64,000 nucleotides of DNA from Saccharina japonica (GCA_008828725.1 MEHQ01001158.1:620015-684014); one strand, 5' to 3'. Positions 45,520-58,614 are shown, counted from the stretch's first letter. Numbers and translations: made by a program. The notes: generated from the sequence alone by a model not told the origin.

Positions 45520-45665
45520 ATGGTACAGGGACGGAAAACATAGGGTAAAGAGATGGATATAATATGGTAATGGGACGGATAACATATGGTACTGGGACGG
45601 ATAAAATATGGTAATGGGACGGATAGGATATGGTAATGAGACTGAAAAATATGGGAATGGGATAG
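45520..45665. repeat. About seven 22-bp tandem units
   Basis: Variants of ATGGTAATGGGACGGATAAA repeat with 22-24 bp spacing. Confidence 0.85.
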
Positions 45666-46024
45666 ATAGAAGCTTCACCTTAGTCTCCTAACTCCGAATA
45701 TGCCGTCCGGGGTTCACATTTCCATTTAACCTATATTTTGTACGCATACCGTTTCCATTTGCTACTCTTGCTGTGGGCGTTCTTATCACTTAACCGGTCT
45801 GCAGCTATTTTTATTGTTGATGTTGCTGTTGTTGCTATTGATCTTGTTACTATAGCTGTGGCTTCAAAATCTGTACACGGTTCTTTCGATCCAACGGCAC
45901 CCTGCACACCCTGTGCCGGTACTCTACCGATCCTTCATCCTGACAAGAGATAACCTACGAGCTGTGTGCTCACAAACTAGGGGACAGATAAAAACGCGTA
46001 TATATATCGCAATTGAAACGAAAC

Positions 46025-46107
46025 ACCACTCTAGTCCGAAACTGTAAGGGCCGTTTGGTATTCCTTTTGATACCAAAACCGTCCTTACATTGCCACAGAG
46101 AGCGGTA
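46025..46107. mobile_element. Short inverted-repeat element, family C
   Basis: CACCACTCTAGTCCGAAACT opposes CCTTACATTGCCACAGAGAG. A perfect GGTAT..ATACC centre lies between. Confidence 0.65.
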
Positions 46108-46729
46108 GGCGGATGTGGTAAGCTGTTTGGTACGAGTAGTATATATACACGTGCACGTACGAGCCACCAAGCGTAACACAACTTCTACGATCACTCGCTG
46201 CACTGCTGTGGTGCTGCGGTACAGGCACTACACTATTTATACGCCCAATCCCAGGGCTGTTGTACGAACACAACTACATGCCAGGCACCGCTGTCCTGCT
46301 TCTTGTTTGTCCCAGAAACTTGCGATGTTCGACCTTTCATCATCGTCACCACCATCATCCAGACTGCTGCTGTAGTACGAAGTGGTCTTCCAAGTTGAGC
46401 AAAAACATACCGGCACGACTAGCAGTTCTGCAGCTCGGTATTTCCTCTATACCTTGCTGCTGTCTTCTGGTCCAGTACAACCGTTCCTTCTGCTGAGCGG
46501 CATCCAGCCCCCAGACGATGCCTATATTTGCATGACACAACTTTAAACCCTGCCCCCTGTCCCTACCCTATACAATTCCTATTGGAGCTTTGTCCGGTGG
46601 AATTCTGACAAAATAATGTGGTGTTTTCTGGCTTTTTCACAACCCCCAAAAAACAGGGACCCCTTTTGAGCTGGTTGAAGCCGATTTCCTGAAGCGTACA
46701 TACGACGTCCACTAAACCAACTCAGATCA

Positions 46730-47150
46730 CAAACCAACGCATACACAAACAGCAGCACAGCTGCAGCGTTGAACAACACCGAAATCCCCCAGCTGTACGC
46801 CGTTGCACAGTGTTGCACAGGAAGGCTAGAGGTGACTGCTACTGCTGCTGCTGCTGCTTTTGCTACTGCTGCGGGACAAACAGCAATACAGCACAAGCGC
46901 TGAACAGCACACAACAAGAGCACCCATCTGTGCGCAGCTGCACAGGAAAGGCAAGGGGTGATCGCTGCTGCTGCTGCAGCTGATTTTGCTACTGCTACCG
47001 AACAAACAGCAGTATAGCACAAGCGTTAAACAGCACCAAGAGCATCCAGATGTACGCCGTTGCACAAGAAGGCAAGGGATGATTGCTGCTTGCTGCTATT
47101 ACTCATGCTACATACTGCTGCTGCTGCTGCTTTTGCTGCTACTGCTGCCG
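46730..47150. repeat. Minisatellite of about 120-bp GCT-rich units
   Basis: Three to four units share AACAGCA.TA.AGCACAAGCG, a GTACGC(C/T)GTTGCACAGGAAGGC word and a (CTG)n core. A - strand frame stays open over most of it (AAVAVTSSLPV, AAAAITPCLS) because the unit length is near a multiple of three. Confidence 0.75.
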
Positions 47151-47525
47151 TTGCTGTGTTAATTGTTTTTGGGGCCCCTTTCGAGCGGGCTGGCTATCGT
47201 AGTATCGGGGTCTGTCTTGTGACCACGGAATATACTTTTGGCGACGAGACAACGTCAACAACAACGACTGCCGTCCACCATCCACCAACGTACTCAAAGT
47301 TGTTACATTTATAATGTGGAGAAATGCTGCTGAACAGTGCATACTTACTACCATGATGCACTTGGCAAGCCTCCCAAGGTGCATTCAGTACATACGTATA
47401 TCATAACGATTTTAGCACCTTTTTTTCTGGGGCGGGGGGGGCGAGGGGGGCGTACGCATTTGTTGCTTGCGTTACGTACTCCTTTGACCATTGACCACGC
47501 GACCCTTTCGAGGAGGAACAGTCAA

Positions 47526-47571
47526 GGGGGGGGGGGTGGGGGGGGGACGGGGGGGGGGGGGGGGGGGGGGT
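47526..47571. repeat. G-run tract
   Basis: Nearly uninterrupted G for about 45 bases with a few T and AC breaks. It could form quadruplex structures and is a likely place for sequencing error. Confidence 0.9.
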
Positions 47572-50500
47572 GATCATATCTCTAAGCCTTGGCCTTAACG
47601 CCAGGGACACACTTAAAAGCGACTGTAGACAATATTGAATACTCGCACACCTTGGGAGGCCTCCGGAGTCTGCAAACCCCGCGTGTCGTACCCCGGATAC
47701 CCCCCCAATCAGTACCACTTGTATACTACAACATGTACATACGTATATACACTGCAGCTATTGAGTACTGCTGTAGTACCAGGCACCAGTATACCGGTTT
47801 TCGCGCTGTCTATTTTCTTTGGTGGGGTGATTTTAACCTCGAACCCGAACCCTGACCATTAACCCTAAAACCTCCAGCATGAGCGGCACTAAAACCAGTA
47901 GAATCGATCGAGTACACTCTTTCGGAGGCATCGGCAGTGCGCAGAGAGGCATATTGGCATATTTGAATACATAACCGGTGTGTGCTTAATAGCAACCAGG
48001 TTGTCCTATATATGATGCACTACGAGTACGAATTAATAGTACGAGTACGAGTACGAGGGTGTATTATACTCTGACGGAAGTACCGCAGCTGTCCGTGTCG
48101 TACGAGGACTACGACGTACAGGAGTTATGCAGGCCTGGGAGCTGGGATTAGCATGCTATTACTAGACGTACCTTCCTGTGCCTTCCTGTACCAGTGGTAT
48201 AATACAACGCCTTCGAGAAATACCTACGAGTACCTGACTGATTTGCGACACCATGTGCGCACCAGGTTGGAGCAACAGAAGAACAAACCTCTCTCTGAAA
48301 ATGTTAAATGTCTAAATTATCTCGGTCCACGTAGAGTCTATCATAGCGGGGTACTCGTGCCAGCGGGACTGCTGTACGACGCGTTTCGAAAAGGCCTCAT
48401 GTTCCGCGTACAGTCTTGTGAGCAGCAGCGACTGCCTGTTCCCCCCAAAACACAGAGACTGCGCTCCTCCAATTCAATGTGACACAGAGCCATGGACATA
48501 CGTACACTTGCATGCACTCATTCAATGATTTTGGGCCGAGTCGCGAGCCGACCTCGCAGCCAAACCTCAACCTGTGCTCGTATACTGGTACACCAAGTGC
48601 AGTTGCTACGCACCCAGGATGCACGCAGAGTAGACAGAACGACCCCGAAGCACCGACCGACTGAATCAGACTATCAAAGCTTCTCGGAAACGCAGCAGCA
48701 CCCTAGCTCACGCTCTATCACACGCATGCAAATGTACTCACCCAGCCACAGCACCATGCCTTCCGGTAGCCCTCAAGGACGGCCCCGCGGCGGTGGCCGT
48801 CGCCACGGCAGCTCGCGTCGCCGCCTTGTACATGGCCGTCTAGCTTTCTTTCTGAGACTGAAAGACTGGAAAGGTACACTCCTGCGGTTCGCTGAGGCTG
48901 CGCCGGACGGGTGGGTTGGGCAGGGAACCCTCGTGCCTAATGCACAAGACCTTCCAGACAAGTTACTCTGGCGGTGCAACCAAAACCGGAACGCAATGCG
49001 ACGAGGAAGCGTCACACAACACGGCGATACACGGCCCGGCCAGTTTGACGCACTGCTTAAACGTCCCCTTTCCCCGGAAGGGTTTCCACAAAATGACAGA
49101 TTATTGAACATCCCTCGAACAATATGTGAAACCTTTCCCTCGTGTTCATCGGATACCCCGTCGTAAGAGTTTCAAGGCGCCTTGTGTGAAGCCCGTACCG
49201 AAGCGGGGAGCGCAGGGAGAACTGTAAGCCCGGCGGTATATACCCCGCGAGGAAGCTAGCCTGGGAATTCAGAGGCGGCACGCTTTTTGGTTAATCGGTT
49301 GAGGGTCGCTGGTGTTAACCGAGTGCGAAGGTGAGCAAAACAAAGTTGCATTTTTGTTGATTTTGATGACTCAATTTGCCGTAGATCACTTTTTCTTTCA
49401 GTGCCGATCACACCGCACACACCATCAGTCACTCGGCCCAGTGACCAAAGTGCAGGCTCGCCTAGTTAGATCCTAGCACCCCCCTCTCCTCAAAGCGCGG
49501 AGAGGAGAGATCAATTGCGCGTGCCCTCGGGACGTCGGGCGCGTCCTCTTGTTTTTTTCTGTGCCTCTACGTCTCTACGTCCTTGTGATTTTTTTTTTTT
49601 TTTGTTGAGCTTTTTCGGCCCTGCCGGACCACGCGCGCGACCTCAATCAGTTTATTTTTCGCGAAAATGAAGGCCTTGCCTCGGCCCCGCGCTGCCCGTC
49701 ACCAGCTCCAGATAGGCAGGCATGCGTTCCACCAAAAGCGCATGCTTTGCCCATGGACACTTCTCCTCTAGGCCGCTGGTTTTCTCGAGCGAGCACGCGA
49801 GCGTTGCCCCTCCCTTGCCTCCGGCGCCGACCACAAAAAAATCCTCCGGATCATTTATTTTTGATTTCTCGCTAAATTGAAATGGATATTTTATATTTTA
49901 GTTTCTTAAAGCCTGTTGTGATCACCCCACACTAGAGCCCATATGATAACCAGTTCAGTCAGTCTCCTTTTTTTTTTGAACGAACCATGGGGTACGTAGA
50001 AATGGGAGAAAGTTGCCCCTTTTTTTAGACCAAGAAGACATCTTGGTCGACTTTTTCTGTAGGGCAAAATGTGTATCGAGTGAACCCTGATGTCTGTAGG
50101 CACCGCACTGCCAAGCTCGGGAGCTGCATAGGGCACGGCAACCCCTTCTCGACCTCAAGTTGCCCTCGACTCCGTTGTCACAATGCGCCTGGCGCAGCTA
50201 GCCATCCTGGTCCGCAGACTGCCCTACCGGGTATATATTTGGCGGAGCAAGCGCAGGCTTCTGATTTCCTTTTTTTTTTTCGAGTATTTGTTTTTTGGTC
50301 TCTGTGTTTGGTTTGTCTAGCTTTTAGTATTGAGCCAGCCGGAGATATATCGGATTCACCGCTCCCTCTCTCTGTCGGTGTGTTCGATCACGTTTTTTGT
50401 TATTGCCTGGCTCGGCTGTTTTTGTCGCACTTCTGGCATTTTTTCTTCGTGTTGTTGCCATTTTTCGTCAACACATCGAGGGAACCATCCGTCAATTCTC

Positions 50501-51585
50501 TGCCTGAACCTATTCCAAATTTTTGTTACTAGAAAAAAACGGCGACAGAGATAGTTCGGTACTTCGGTACTCGGTACATCATCCTTCACTATTTTTCCAT
50601 TTTCTAAACGTTACCGCTGCTGTCTGTGATTGGCCGGAAATATATTCGGAATTTTGCAACAGCGGCGGCCAAGAACATTCTTGCAGTGGGCTGTGTGGTA
50701 ACGGCGCGATTCAGCTGTCATCGCTTGACTTTCTCAATACTAACCCCCCCTCCGCTCGACACCCCAAGATGGGTTCACATATACGCGGTGTTGTTGTTTG
50801 GCTCAAGGGCCTGCAGGAAAAAGTCATTCTGCTTTTTGGGAGATTGGCCGGCTCAACAGCAGACTGGGGGGTAGTGTATATAATAATTGCTTGGAGTTTT
50901 GGCCCTTGATGTTTTTTTTTCAGAAGCCTTTTTTTTTTGTACGATGATATCGCGGCCCAAGCAACCTGCGACCAACCATGCCTCCCTTCTCCTCAACACT
51001 CCACAGCAGTCAGTAGTCAGTATTAATATTAATAGTAGGCAGTACGAGTATCAAATAGGCAGTAGGTACGAGGACTTATCAGTATCGGCCGTATCATATG
51101 GTTTCAGTATCGTACTTGTTTACATGCTGGTGCACTTACGTACTGCTGTGGTGTACAGCAGTACTGGTGTACACGCTGGGTTCTGGACATATAAAATCGA
51201 AGCGCTGCTGCTGGTGTGTAAAACATACTGCTGTCTGCTGTTTTCTTTACTTGCCGATGATTGATGATGTTGATATACCGGTAGACACGATACGATACGA
51301 GTACATACAATTACACGAGCATTAAGACTACGAGTACTGCCTGTAATAATGAGACGGCAGTGATTCCAGGCCTGGATCAACTGCCTGCTGTATCACTGCC
51401 TGCTGTATTCCAGGTATATAGGGTCGGTATTTTGATACTGCCGTAACGGTGCACAGCAGTCTATTGGTGTGTTGCGGCTGCTGCACTACTGCTGTTGTAC
51501 TGCTGTTACTGCTGCTGCTGTATAATATAGCACCTGGTATGTCATGACTGGTATGCATGTACGGAGTACCGTATACTGGTAACAA

Positions 51586-51783
51586 GCAAGATAACACACC
51601 CCGGGATCAATTTCGGAGCCGATTTTGTCCCAAAGTACCTACGAGTAACGAAAGTGGCGGTTTTGGCAAGATATCGTCGAGACCTGTGATAGACGCGTCG
51701 TTCGGCATTATTACGAAGCGCTTGCGCTTTCCTCCCCGTTATCGAGAATATCAGCTCAAGACTTACGGTACCAGATAACACAT
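51586..51783. mobile_element. MITE-like element, family E
   Basis: AAGATAACACACCCCGGGAT at the left continues ATTTCGGAGCCGATTTTGTC. The inside has GATATCGTCGAGACCTGTGA, shared in reversed or altered form with 52328 and 63158. Confidence 0.65.
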
Positions 51784-51901
51784 TCATCCGTCCGAACTAA
51801 AGCGCGTGTTATATGCGCGGTTCGACGGTACGTATTAATCTGCGCCCCCCCCCCTCCCTTCGCTGCTCTGGGATTAATGATGACACTCGTAGAGGAGCGG
51901 C

Positions 51902-51977
51902 ATACCTCTGTCCGGAAATGTCGGGGCCGTTTAAGTATTTCCTGTTGACACCCGAAACGGTCCTTACGGACATTATG
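51902..51977. mobile_element. Short inverted-repeat element, family C
   Basis: ATACCTCTGTCCGGAAATGT opens it; the CGTTTAAGT and CGAAACGGTCC parts form its inner dyad. Confidence 0.6.
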
Positions 51978-52025
51978 GCGTTGTGCTCTGTACGTAGTAC
52001 GTAGCGATTGCCGCGTAAACGCGCA

Positions 52026-52276
52026 AGATGACACACCCCTCACCCCTCACTACTTTCCTAGCCGGTTAGCCAAAGGTCAGCCGTTTTTTTCGGCAGCGGG
52101 GAGAATGCAAACGGCTTGTCATATACATATATATACGTACGTAGCGATGCGTCTATGGAAAGATAAAAGGCATCGATGAAATGTGTCCAAAGGCACCATT
52201 TTGGTTGCGTAATAAACCGCCCTTGTTTTGGGACAAAATCGGTTCGGACGTTCATCCCAGGGGGGTGTTATCTCAC
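52026..52276. mobile_element. MITE-like element, family E
   Basis: AGATGACACACCCCTCACCC at the left and GTTCATCCCAGGGGGGTGTT at the right are opposed ends. GCGATGCGTCTATGGAAAGA and CATCGATGAAATGTGTCCAAA lie inside. It sits head to tail with the copy at 52328. Confidence 0.7.
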
Positions 52277-52327
52277 AGTAAGTGTTACCTGGTACCTGGT
52301 ACCTATTAACACCGTACATATCACACG

Positions 52328-52544
52328 GGTGATGAGATAACTTACCCCATTCGACGAATTTCGAAGCTGTTTTTTTCTACAATGCGGAAGGTGCAAACGC
52401 CTACCTATAAACGCGATGCGTATATGGATCGATGTCGACAAGATTTTTCCAAAGCCACCATTTTCGTCGTGTGTGCCCCTCTAAGGCCTGGTTTGGAGAA
52501 CATCGGCTCGGAAAATTGTCACAGGGGGTGTGTTTATCTGCGTG
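52328..52544. mobile_element. MITE-like element, family E
   Basis: GGTGATGAGATAACTTACCC opens it and TTGTCACAGGGGGTGTGTTT closes it. The interior GATGCGTATATGGATCGATG, AGCCACCATTTTCGTCGTGT matches 52026 and 63158. Confidence 0.7.
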
Positions 52545-54488
52545 CTACACGGCGGTAGTACGTACCGTGTACGTCGTACGGTATTTCACTGCAGAATGTG
52601 TACGAGTACTGCATACTCGTACGTAGTGTGCAATGTGTGTCGTATGCATACTGCTGTTTATTGACTGCACCCTTTTCCCTTGACACAGCCGCCGTGGAGC
52701 TCCCCACACTAAGGCTGGTATATTATTTATAAAGAGGCGTTGACGGGCCAAAAATCGAAAATTTGACCGTCAACCGACATGTTTGATTCGAAGTGAGCCG
52801 AGGGAGCGGAGAGGGGGTTGACGCTGGAGGGGGAGGGAGGCATCACCGCAAAAACATTTCGTATACCCCGGAGTAATGATAATTACACGACTGATGAGAG
52901 GCGCCCGAAATCTTTTTGGAATTTATTTGCTGTGTATGTATCATACCTGTCGCTGTCGGACTGATTCTCATGACAGCAGTACTGCTTCTACTTATAGCAG
53001 CCGGCACCTACAGACTAGACTGTAACCAGGTATTGCTACGAGTAATGGTATCATTTATTATTGCCGTCAACGTACATAATGCAGTCAACTAATACGATGA
53101 CTCGTACTGACTCTGTGCGGGGGTAAAAGGACTTGCCAGATATGACTACGTAGAGACTACAAATAGAAAACCTATCCTCGTACTGCGCTCATACATTCTG
53201 TTTACGCACTGAACTGAAGGCGATATGTGTAATACCAGCATCATAACTGTAAGTTGCCGACTGTCAGTAGTAAGTGACTGTAAGTTGCTGACTAGTTACT
53301 AGTTGGCATTAGTTGGCTAGATATTACAATTAGTTGCGTGCGATATATTGGGGAAATCTGCGTTTTTGTACCTGACTGGCGCTTTTGTGGCTCGGATTAT
53401 GCTTTTATGTTGTTACGAAATACGAAAAAAAATGTCGGTTAGTTGGCTCAATGCGCCACACCCAACTTTCATTACTGCCACTACTGTAATCCAACTATAA
53501 ATCGTCGCTATTAATAGCCGTCAAGCCCAGCCACACTCACAGCGCTAATCATCACCATTTTTGATGGCCACTTTTTCCCTTTGCAGCTTTACAGCAGTCC
53601 CACAAGGCTTACGATGTATAAGTAGTGAAAACGTTATTTCTACCCAACGACACCCAGAACACCCAATGTCCGTACGTACGTCTGCACTGATTATATTTCC
53701 TGCCAGCATTGTTCTTACGTTTAGTATGATGCGAGTATTTTTACGAGCGAAAAAAACGAGTTGCTCGCTTCTAACTTTAAGGGCGCCGAAAAGTAGAGAC
53801 CCCTTTACAGTTATTGATAGTTGCCTCAAGGGTCCGCCGAACGCCGTAAGTAACGCTCCCTAAAATCAGGACTAAAAAAGGCAAATTAGTTTGGTTGTTT
53901 TTTTTTTGCTACCCTAACGCGCACAAATTGACGACAATCTTCATTCTATCTCTCTGCTGCGCGAGTTCCTAGTGAAACAACGTATATACCTCAAAGGGAT
54001 ATATTCTATATCCACTGCCACCTGTTTATTCTATCGTACATCTGGCATTGACCTCGTCGAACTGTTCTACCTTCTACCTACACGATGCCCAGGCACGACT
54101 ACGAACACTTACCCTATACGCCCTAGGGCATTATAGCATGGGCTCGCCAACGAGAAAAAGATCCCGTAACCTGAGCAAGCGTTATAATCTTACTCGTGAC
54201 ACCTTCCTTGCCTTATCCTTGAGCATACAGTATCGAACACCTGGTAGGGTTTTGGTGTACGTAGCGCTCGCCGGTGAGCACATTTTGTTTATCCTATTTT
54301 TTTATCTTCCCTAAAGAAAGTGAGCCTTGTGTTTTTATTCTCATTAGGGTGTGTGTCATTCGTGGGCCTATACTGCTGTATAACAGAAGAGCACTCGCAA
54401 TTTCGGAGACGAAATGCTTCGGGTCATATTCGTGGGCCTATTCTGCTGTATAATAGAATAATCACCCGCATTTTCGGGGACAAAATGC

Positions 54489-54604
54489 TTGGGGTCATAG
54501 TAAATAGGACCTACGGCAAACACAAAAACCTACATATTTACCGGTACCTATTTTTGCTCGTAGCAAAATTTGGTCTTATTTACTCGTAGGGTCCCCCGTA
54601 ATAC
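54489..54604 (+). mobile_element. MITE-like element, family A
   Basis: TTGGGGTCATAGTAAATAGG at the left, TACTCGTAGGGTCCCCCGTAATA at the right. The CAAAATTTGGTCTTA word matches the family core. Confidence 0.75.
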
Positions 54605-54632
54605 TTGTAATGGTCCTGAATCTTCGTCCTAC

Positions 54633-54717
54633 ATACCGCTCTGGCCGAAAATGTAAGGGTGGTCAGACGATAAATATCAATACACAACGGTCCTTATATT
54701 TACGCCCAGCGTGTATG
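54633..54717. mobile_element. Short inverted-repeat element, family C
   Basis: TACCGCTCTGGCCGAAAATG opposes CCTTATATTTACGCCCAGCG. It lies 29 bp from the family A element at 54489. Confidence 0.65.
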
Positions 54718-56127
54718 AGCTGTTTGCATGGTCGCAAGCCACAAGCCACTTTTTGACAGACGCATCGGCTACACGAAGCAAGCGGGGCTACGGTTTGGTT
54801 GATTGGCAGACGTAACCTTCTTGTTTGTAGTTCTGAAATACCAGATAGCGTGCTGGACTACAATCCGAGGAGCTGTGCTCTGTCGTGCTCGTGCGGCTCG
54901 ACAATGACCACTCCCTATATGGGGTATGCCTATTTTTTGTATAGTCATACCCGATACCAGGTAGACAACTCCTCCCCGCACGGCCACGTGCTCACGACGA
55001 TAGACGGTTGGTAATACTACACTTATTACCAATGGTTTTGGTCGTCCCCAACGACATCACGCTCACAGTTTTTCACGCCATACCAGGTGCATCTCTCGGA
55101 TGGAGAGTCAGTACGTAATAACAATGACCCTGGATCTGAGTTACGACGTAGTGACAATTATGTCCTCGGGCTATAGACGTAATAGCTGTATCATGGGGTA
55201 CATTGTGCTATAGAGCCATTTCCTACATTCCTCCTGGTACGTCTTATCACACGTGCGACTATATTGGTATTACAGCAGTACGCAAACTTCCTGCATATTT
55301 GTACTGTGAACGAGTACGTACGAAGACGGAGACAGCGGTGCCTTCAAGTACAGCAGGGGGTTCAAGCAGGGATATGATACCATAGTTCGAAGCAGGCGAT
55401 TGAGTGAGAGTGTGAGAGTGATGTGCGTCTGTGATACTTGGTACGAATTATTATATTATTACTGCTGTAGTATATTCGGGGTGTTTTTTTCGACTTTCAC
55501 GTTATTTGTCATTAATTGTAGGGATTCCAGCATACCCAATAAGGGCAAAGTGAGGCGCTGCCGTAACTTGTCAGTACGTACTCGTCGGGTTAGGTAATCG
55601 GATTGAAATATGAGCTGGACATTTCCGGATGCGAGACGAATACACCATGCCCATGCAATGTATATACCAGTAGCTCGTAGTTTGACTGGTAAACTGTACG
55701 AGTACCAGTAATTTTTTCAAGGCTCTCTGGTTTCCTTTCCGTGGAACTTCTGCTTCTTCCCTTTACTGCTGTAGTCTGTTACTCGTACTGATATTTGGTA
55801 TTAATAGTAGCTGTTTGTGAGCGATCGAAGCTTTCTGCGAATTAAACAGAACTGCTACGAGGTACAGCAGTAGCTGCTTAAGAGCGGTCGAAGTTTATTG
55901 CGAAAGAAGCAGGACATGAGAACACGAGCTGTCCTTTTTCTACGTACTGCTGTACCCCACGTAGTGGGCGGGAAAATTGTAGGAATAGGTATGTGATACG
56001 TTCTACAGTGTGGGAGAGGGTTAACTGAGGGTTTACTCTGGACGCTAGAATTGTCGGAAGCCAGAAGAGGCTGTTACTTCAGTATGTATGGTACATATAT
56101 ATATATTTTTGTTTACAATCATTTTTA

Positions 56128-56300
56128 CTCTCCAGCTCTCTGGACAAGCCGTGCTCACAGGTGTCTTCCCTTCTCCCTCCCGGTACTTGCCTCAATTTTT
56201 CTGGCTCAGAGGGTTCGTTGTTCGTTCAGCATTCCGACTGCTCGTCGATTTTCATCTATTTTGCTAACTCACGCTCTCGCGCTTTCTCGCGATGATAAAT
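56128..56300 (+). repeat. Exon-like dispersed repeat, copy 3
   Basis: CTCTGGACAAGCCGTGCTCA and CAG|GTGTCT match the 22605 copy. It continues GTTCGTTCAGCATTCCGACT and CTCACGCTCTCGCGCTTTCT, which also occur at about 43933-44010, downstream of copy 2. The repeat is therefore longer than the exon-like part. Confidence 0.6.
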
Positions 56301-56337
56301 AAGGCACGTACAAACATACCATATTTTTGTTTTTCCA

Positions 56338-56418
56338 GGAACCCGCCGGGAGTCGAACCCCGGCCCTCATAGTACTCTATTAATACGTAGTATTCGAGGT
56401 TAACCACTACGCCACCCC
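56338..56418 (-). ncRNA. tRNA-like sequence (tRNA pseudogene or SINE head)
   Basis: On the - strand there is a box A match TGGCGTAGTGG and a box B match GGTTCGACTCC at tRNA-like spacing, with a long AT-rich hairpin (CCTCGAATACT...AGTACTATGAGG) between. The T-stem has one mismatch, and the putative acceptor stem does not pair. It is therefore not a functional tRNA by inspection; a pol III promoter remnant of a tRNA-derived element is the better reading. Confidence 0.45.
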
Positions 56419-58049
56419 GGGGCGTGTCATATTATGATACCATTCTATGGCTTATCCCCTGTGCTGCTTGAGGGTGGAAAAATGTCGACATATAAATGAC
56501 GATTACGTATGCCTGGTGTATGATATATCGGACACCGAAGAAGCCCGGGGTCTCGGGGTAGGGAATGAGCCTACGATGCAATGTTAGAAAGTAGGAAATG
56601 AGTTCGGGTGTGACCGATGCTGCTGCTGCTGTGTTGATCGCTTTTAAACGTTTTTTCGTCCGTTTTGGCCTCTCAAGGCCTCAGACGGTTCATATTTTTA
56701 TAGGATCCTTCTCGTATGGTCTTGATGAGAGTTTGCTGTACGCGCTTACAGCATACCAGAGGTACATTTGTTCTCCGCGAAAAGTAGCCGTTCGTACCGT
56801 TGTATACTGGTGCACATGTACATGTAGTCGTATAATACACCTGGTATGTTGGTATAGTTATACGTGCCTGGTAAAATTTGTACTAAAGCGAGGATTTATC
56901 CTTACTCTGAAATTGAAAACAGTGCGAGTTCGTGTTCAGTTGGTGTTGATGTCGTTGGTGTTGTTGCTATCGTTGTTGCTTTTAGGGCCCAGAGATGGCG
57001 ATAAACCAAATGACAAGTTGGTCTTGAACCACATGGGAAGTTGACCTTTAATCAAATGAAAATTTGGCCTTATGAACCGTCTACGAGTAGCGTGAGCGCT
57101 CAGTAAGCAAGCAGTACCGTATAACACGCAAGATAGCGCACCCCCCGACCCCATAGGACGATTTTCATTGGTTACTTTCTCCCAAGTACTCCTGTGGATA
57201 AAACATACCGAAACTGGTGATGCCTTGGCGTTTGCAATATTCCCCTTGTAGAAAAAAAAAACACCTTCAAAAAGTTAGAAAGCGTCTTAGGGCGTGTGTA
57301 ATCTTGATTTCAGTATACGGTACTGGTATCATATCAGTACAGCTCATCTCAGCAGTATTAATAGTAGGATCTGCTGCCCCCCCCCGGTCGTACGACTACT
57401 TGTGTTGTATGTACGTATGAATACTTCAGATACGAAATTTATCGTTCGCCAACCAATCAGTGGTAAGATGCTGTAATCGGTAATCGGTCGTACGTAGTCA
57501 TAATTGTCATGTTCATATTTGTCGTGACTTGGTCCTTCTGACGTCCTTCTACGTAGGGCCCTTGTGTCCTTGTGCTGCCTCAGAAGAGTTAACTAGTCTT
57601 TGCTGCGGTATGTGTGGCACTATCTATGGGCTATGCGCTATGCCAGTAGCCAGTAACTCATCACCCATAGGTATGGATGTGCTGGATGTCGACGGGTAGA
57701 AAGGAAGGTTTAATGTGAAGAACACACACATGGCACTCGTTGTTAGTGAGCGGAGGTGGGACAATGAATAACCACTATTTATCTATGTATACGTACGTCA
57801 TATATACAAACGCCAACCAATCATAACTTTTTTTAATTTTTTTTTATGGTTTTTGTTTTGATTTCTCTAAAATCAGTACTATTAACATTACCATCTACTG
57901 AGTATGTAACGTATCTATATCATACGAAAGATGATGTTATGCTATCACACATCACGAAATCACATAATCAGTTCATGGGCACCACTCAGCACACGGCAGT
58001 CAGTGCCTATGGGGTATGACCCTATACCCCATAGTCAGTGCTACCGTAT

Positions 58050-58272
58050 GTCTATGTTCTTCACATTAAACCGTTCTTACTACCCGTCGACATCCAGCAC
58101 ACCTAGTGTCCGTGCCGATTCTTCGTTCGTGGAGATATACAAGTTATGTGGTCACAAAACCACGACACGTCAGAGATACTACTGTACGTCGTACTGCAGT
58201 AAGCCGAGCAGACAAAGCTATGCCATGCACGATAGGCACGACCTACCCATGCTAGCATTCCAGATGCGTTGA
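58050..58272 (-). repeat. Dispersed 200-bp repeat, family H, reversed copy
   Basis: The blocks CTACCCGTCGACATCCAGCA, GTGGTCACAAAACCACGACA and GCACGACCTACCCATGCTAG are the reverse complement of those at 60345 and 61470. A fragment of the same repeat lies at about 57670-57730. Confidence 0.75.
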
Positions 58273-58524
58273 AAGAGAGAGAACGAGAGAGACACAACAC
58301 AACACGGAAGAAAGACCACCCCCGTTTTAGATATCCCCCCCCCCCCACGTGAGCGCACCCGGTGATATAATGTTTTGGTCCGTTTTTCGATGGTCACTTT
58401 GTCACCAGGGGTCCGTCGAATACCACACACCCTACGGAGGTGCGTCTGAAAACAGCATCACACTCCAAAGTTATCACACCACCTGGTGATTACGATTCAC
58501 CCAAAACACTGCTATTATTACTAT

Positions 58525-58526
58525 TA

Positions 58527-58614
<88 letters not shown>
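58525..58614. repeat. (TAC)n microsatellite
   Basis: About 29 perfect TAC units give a long run of tyrosine in one frame, which is not a gene. Confidence 0.98.

Noticed and set aside
48492..49166. 224-codon + strand frame in a GC-rich block
   Set aside because: No motif is recognisable, frames are open on both strands, and I see no splice partners. It could be a decayed element; a protein search would decide.
50071..50554. 153- and 74-codon frames with hydrophobic stretches
   Set aside because: T-rich sequence gives Phe/Leu runs by composition; no start context or homology is evident.
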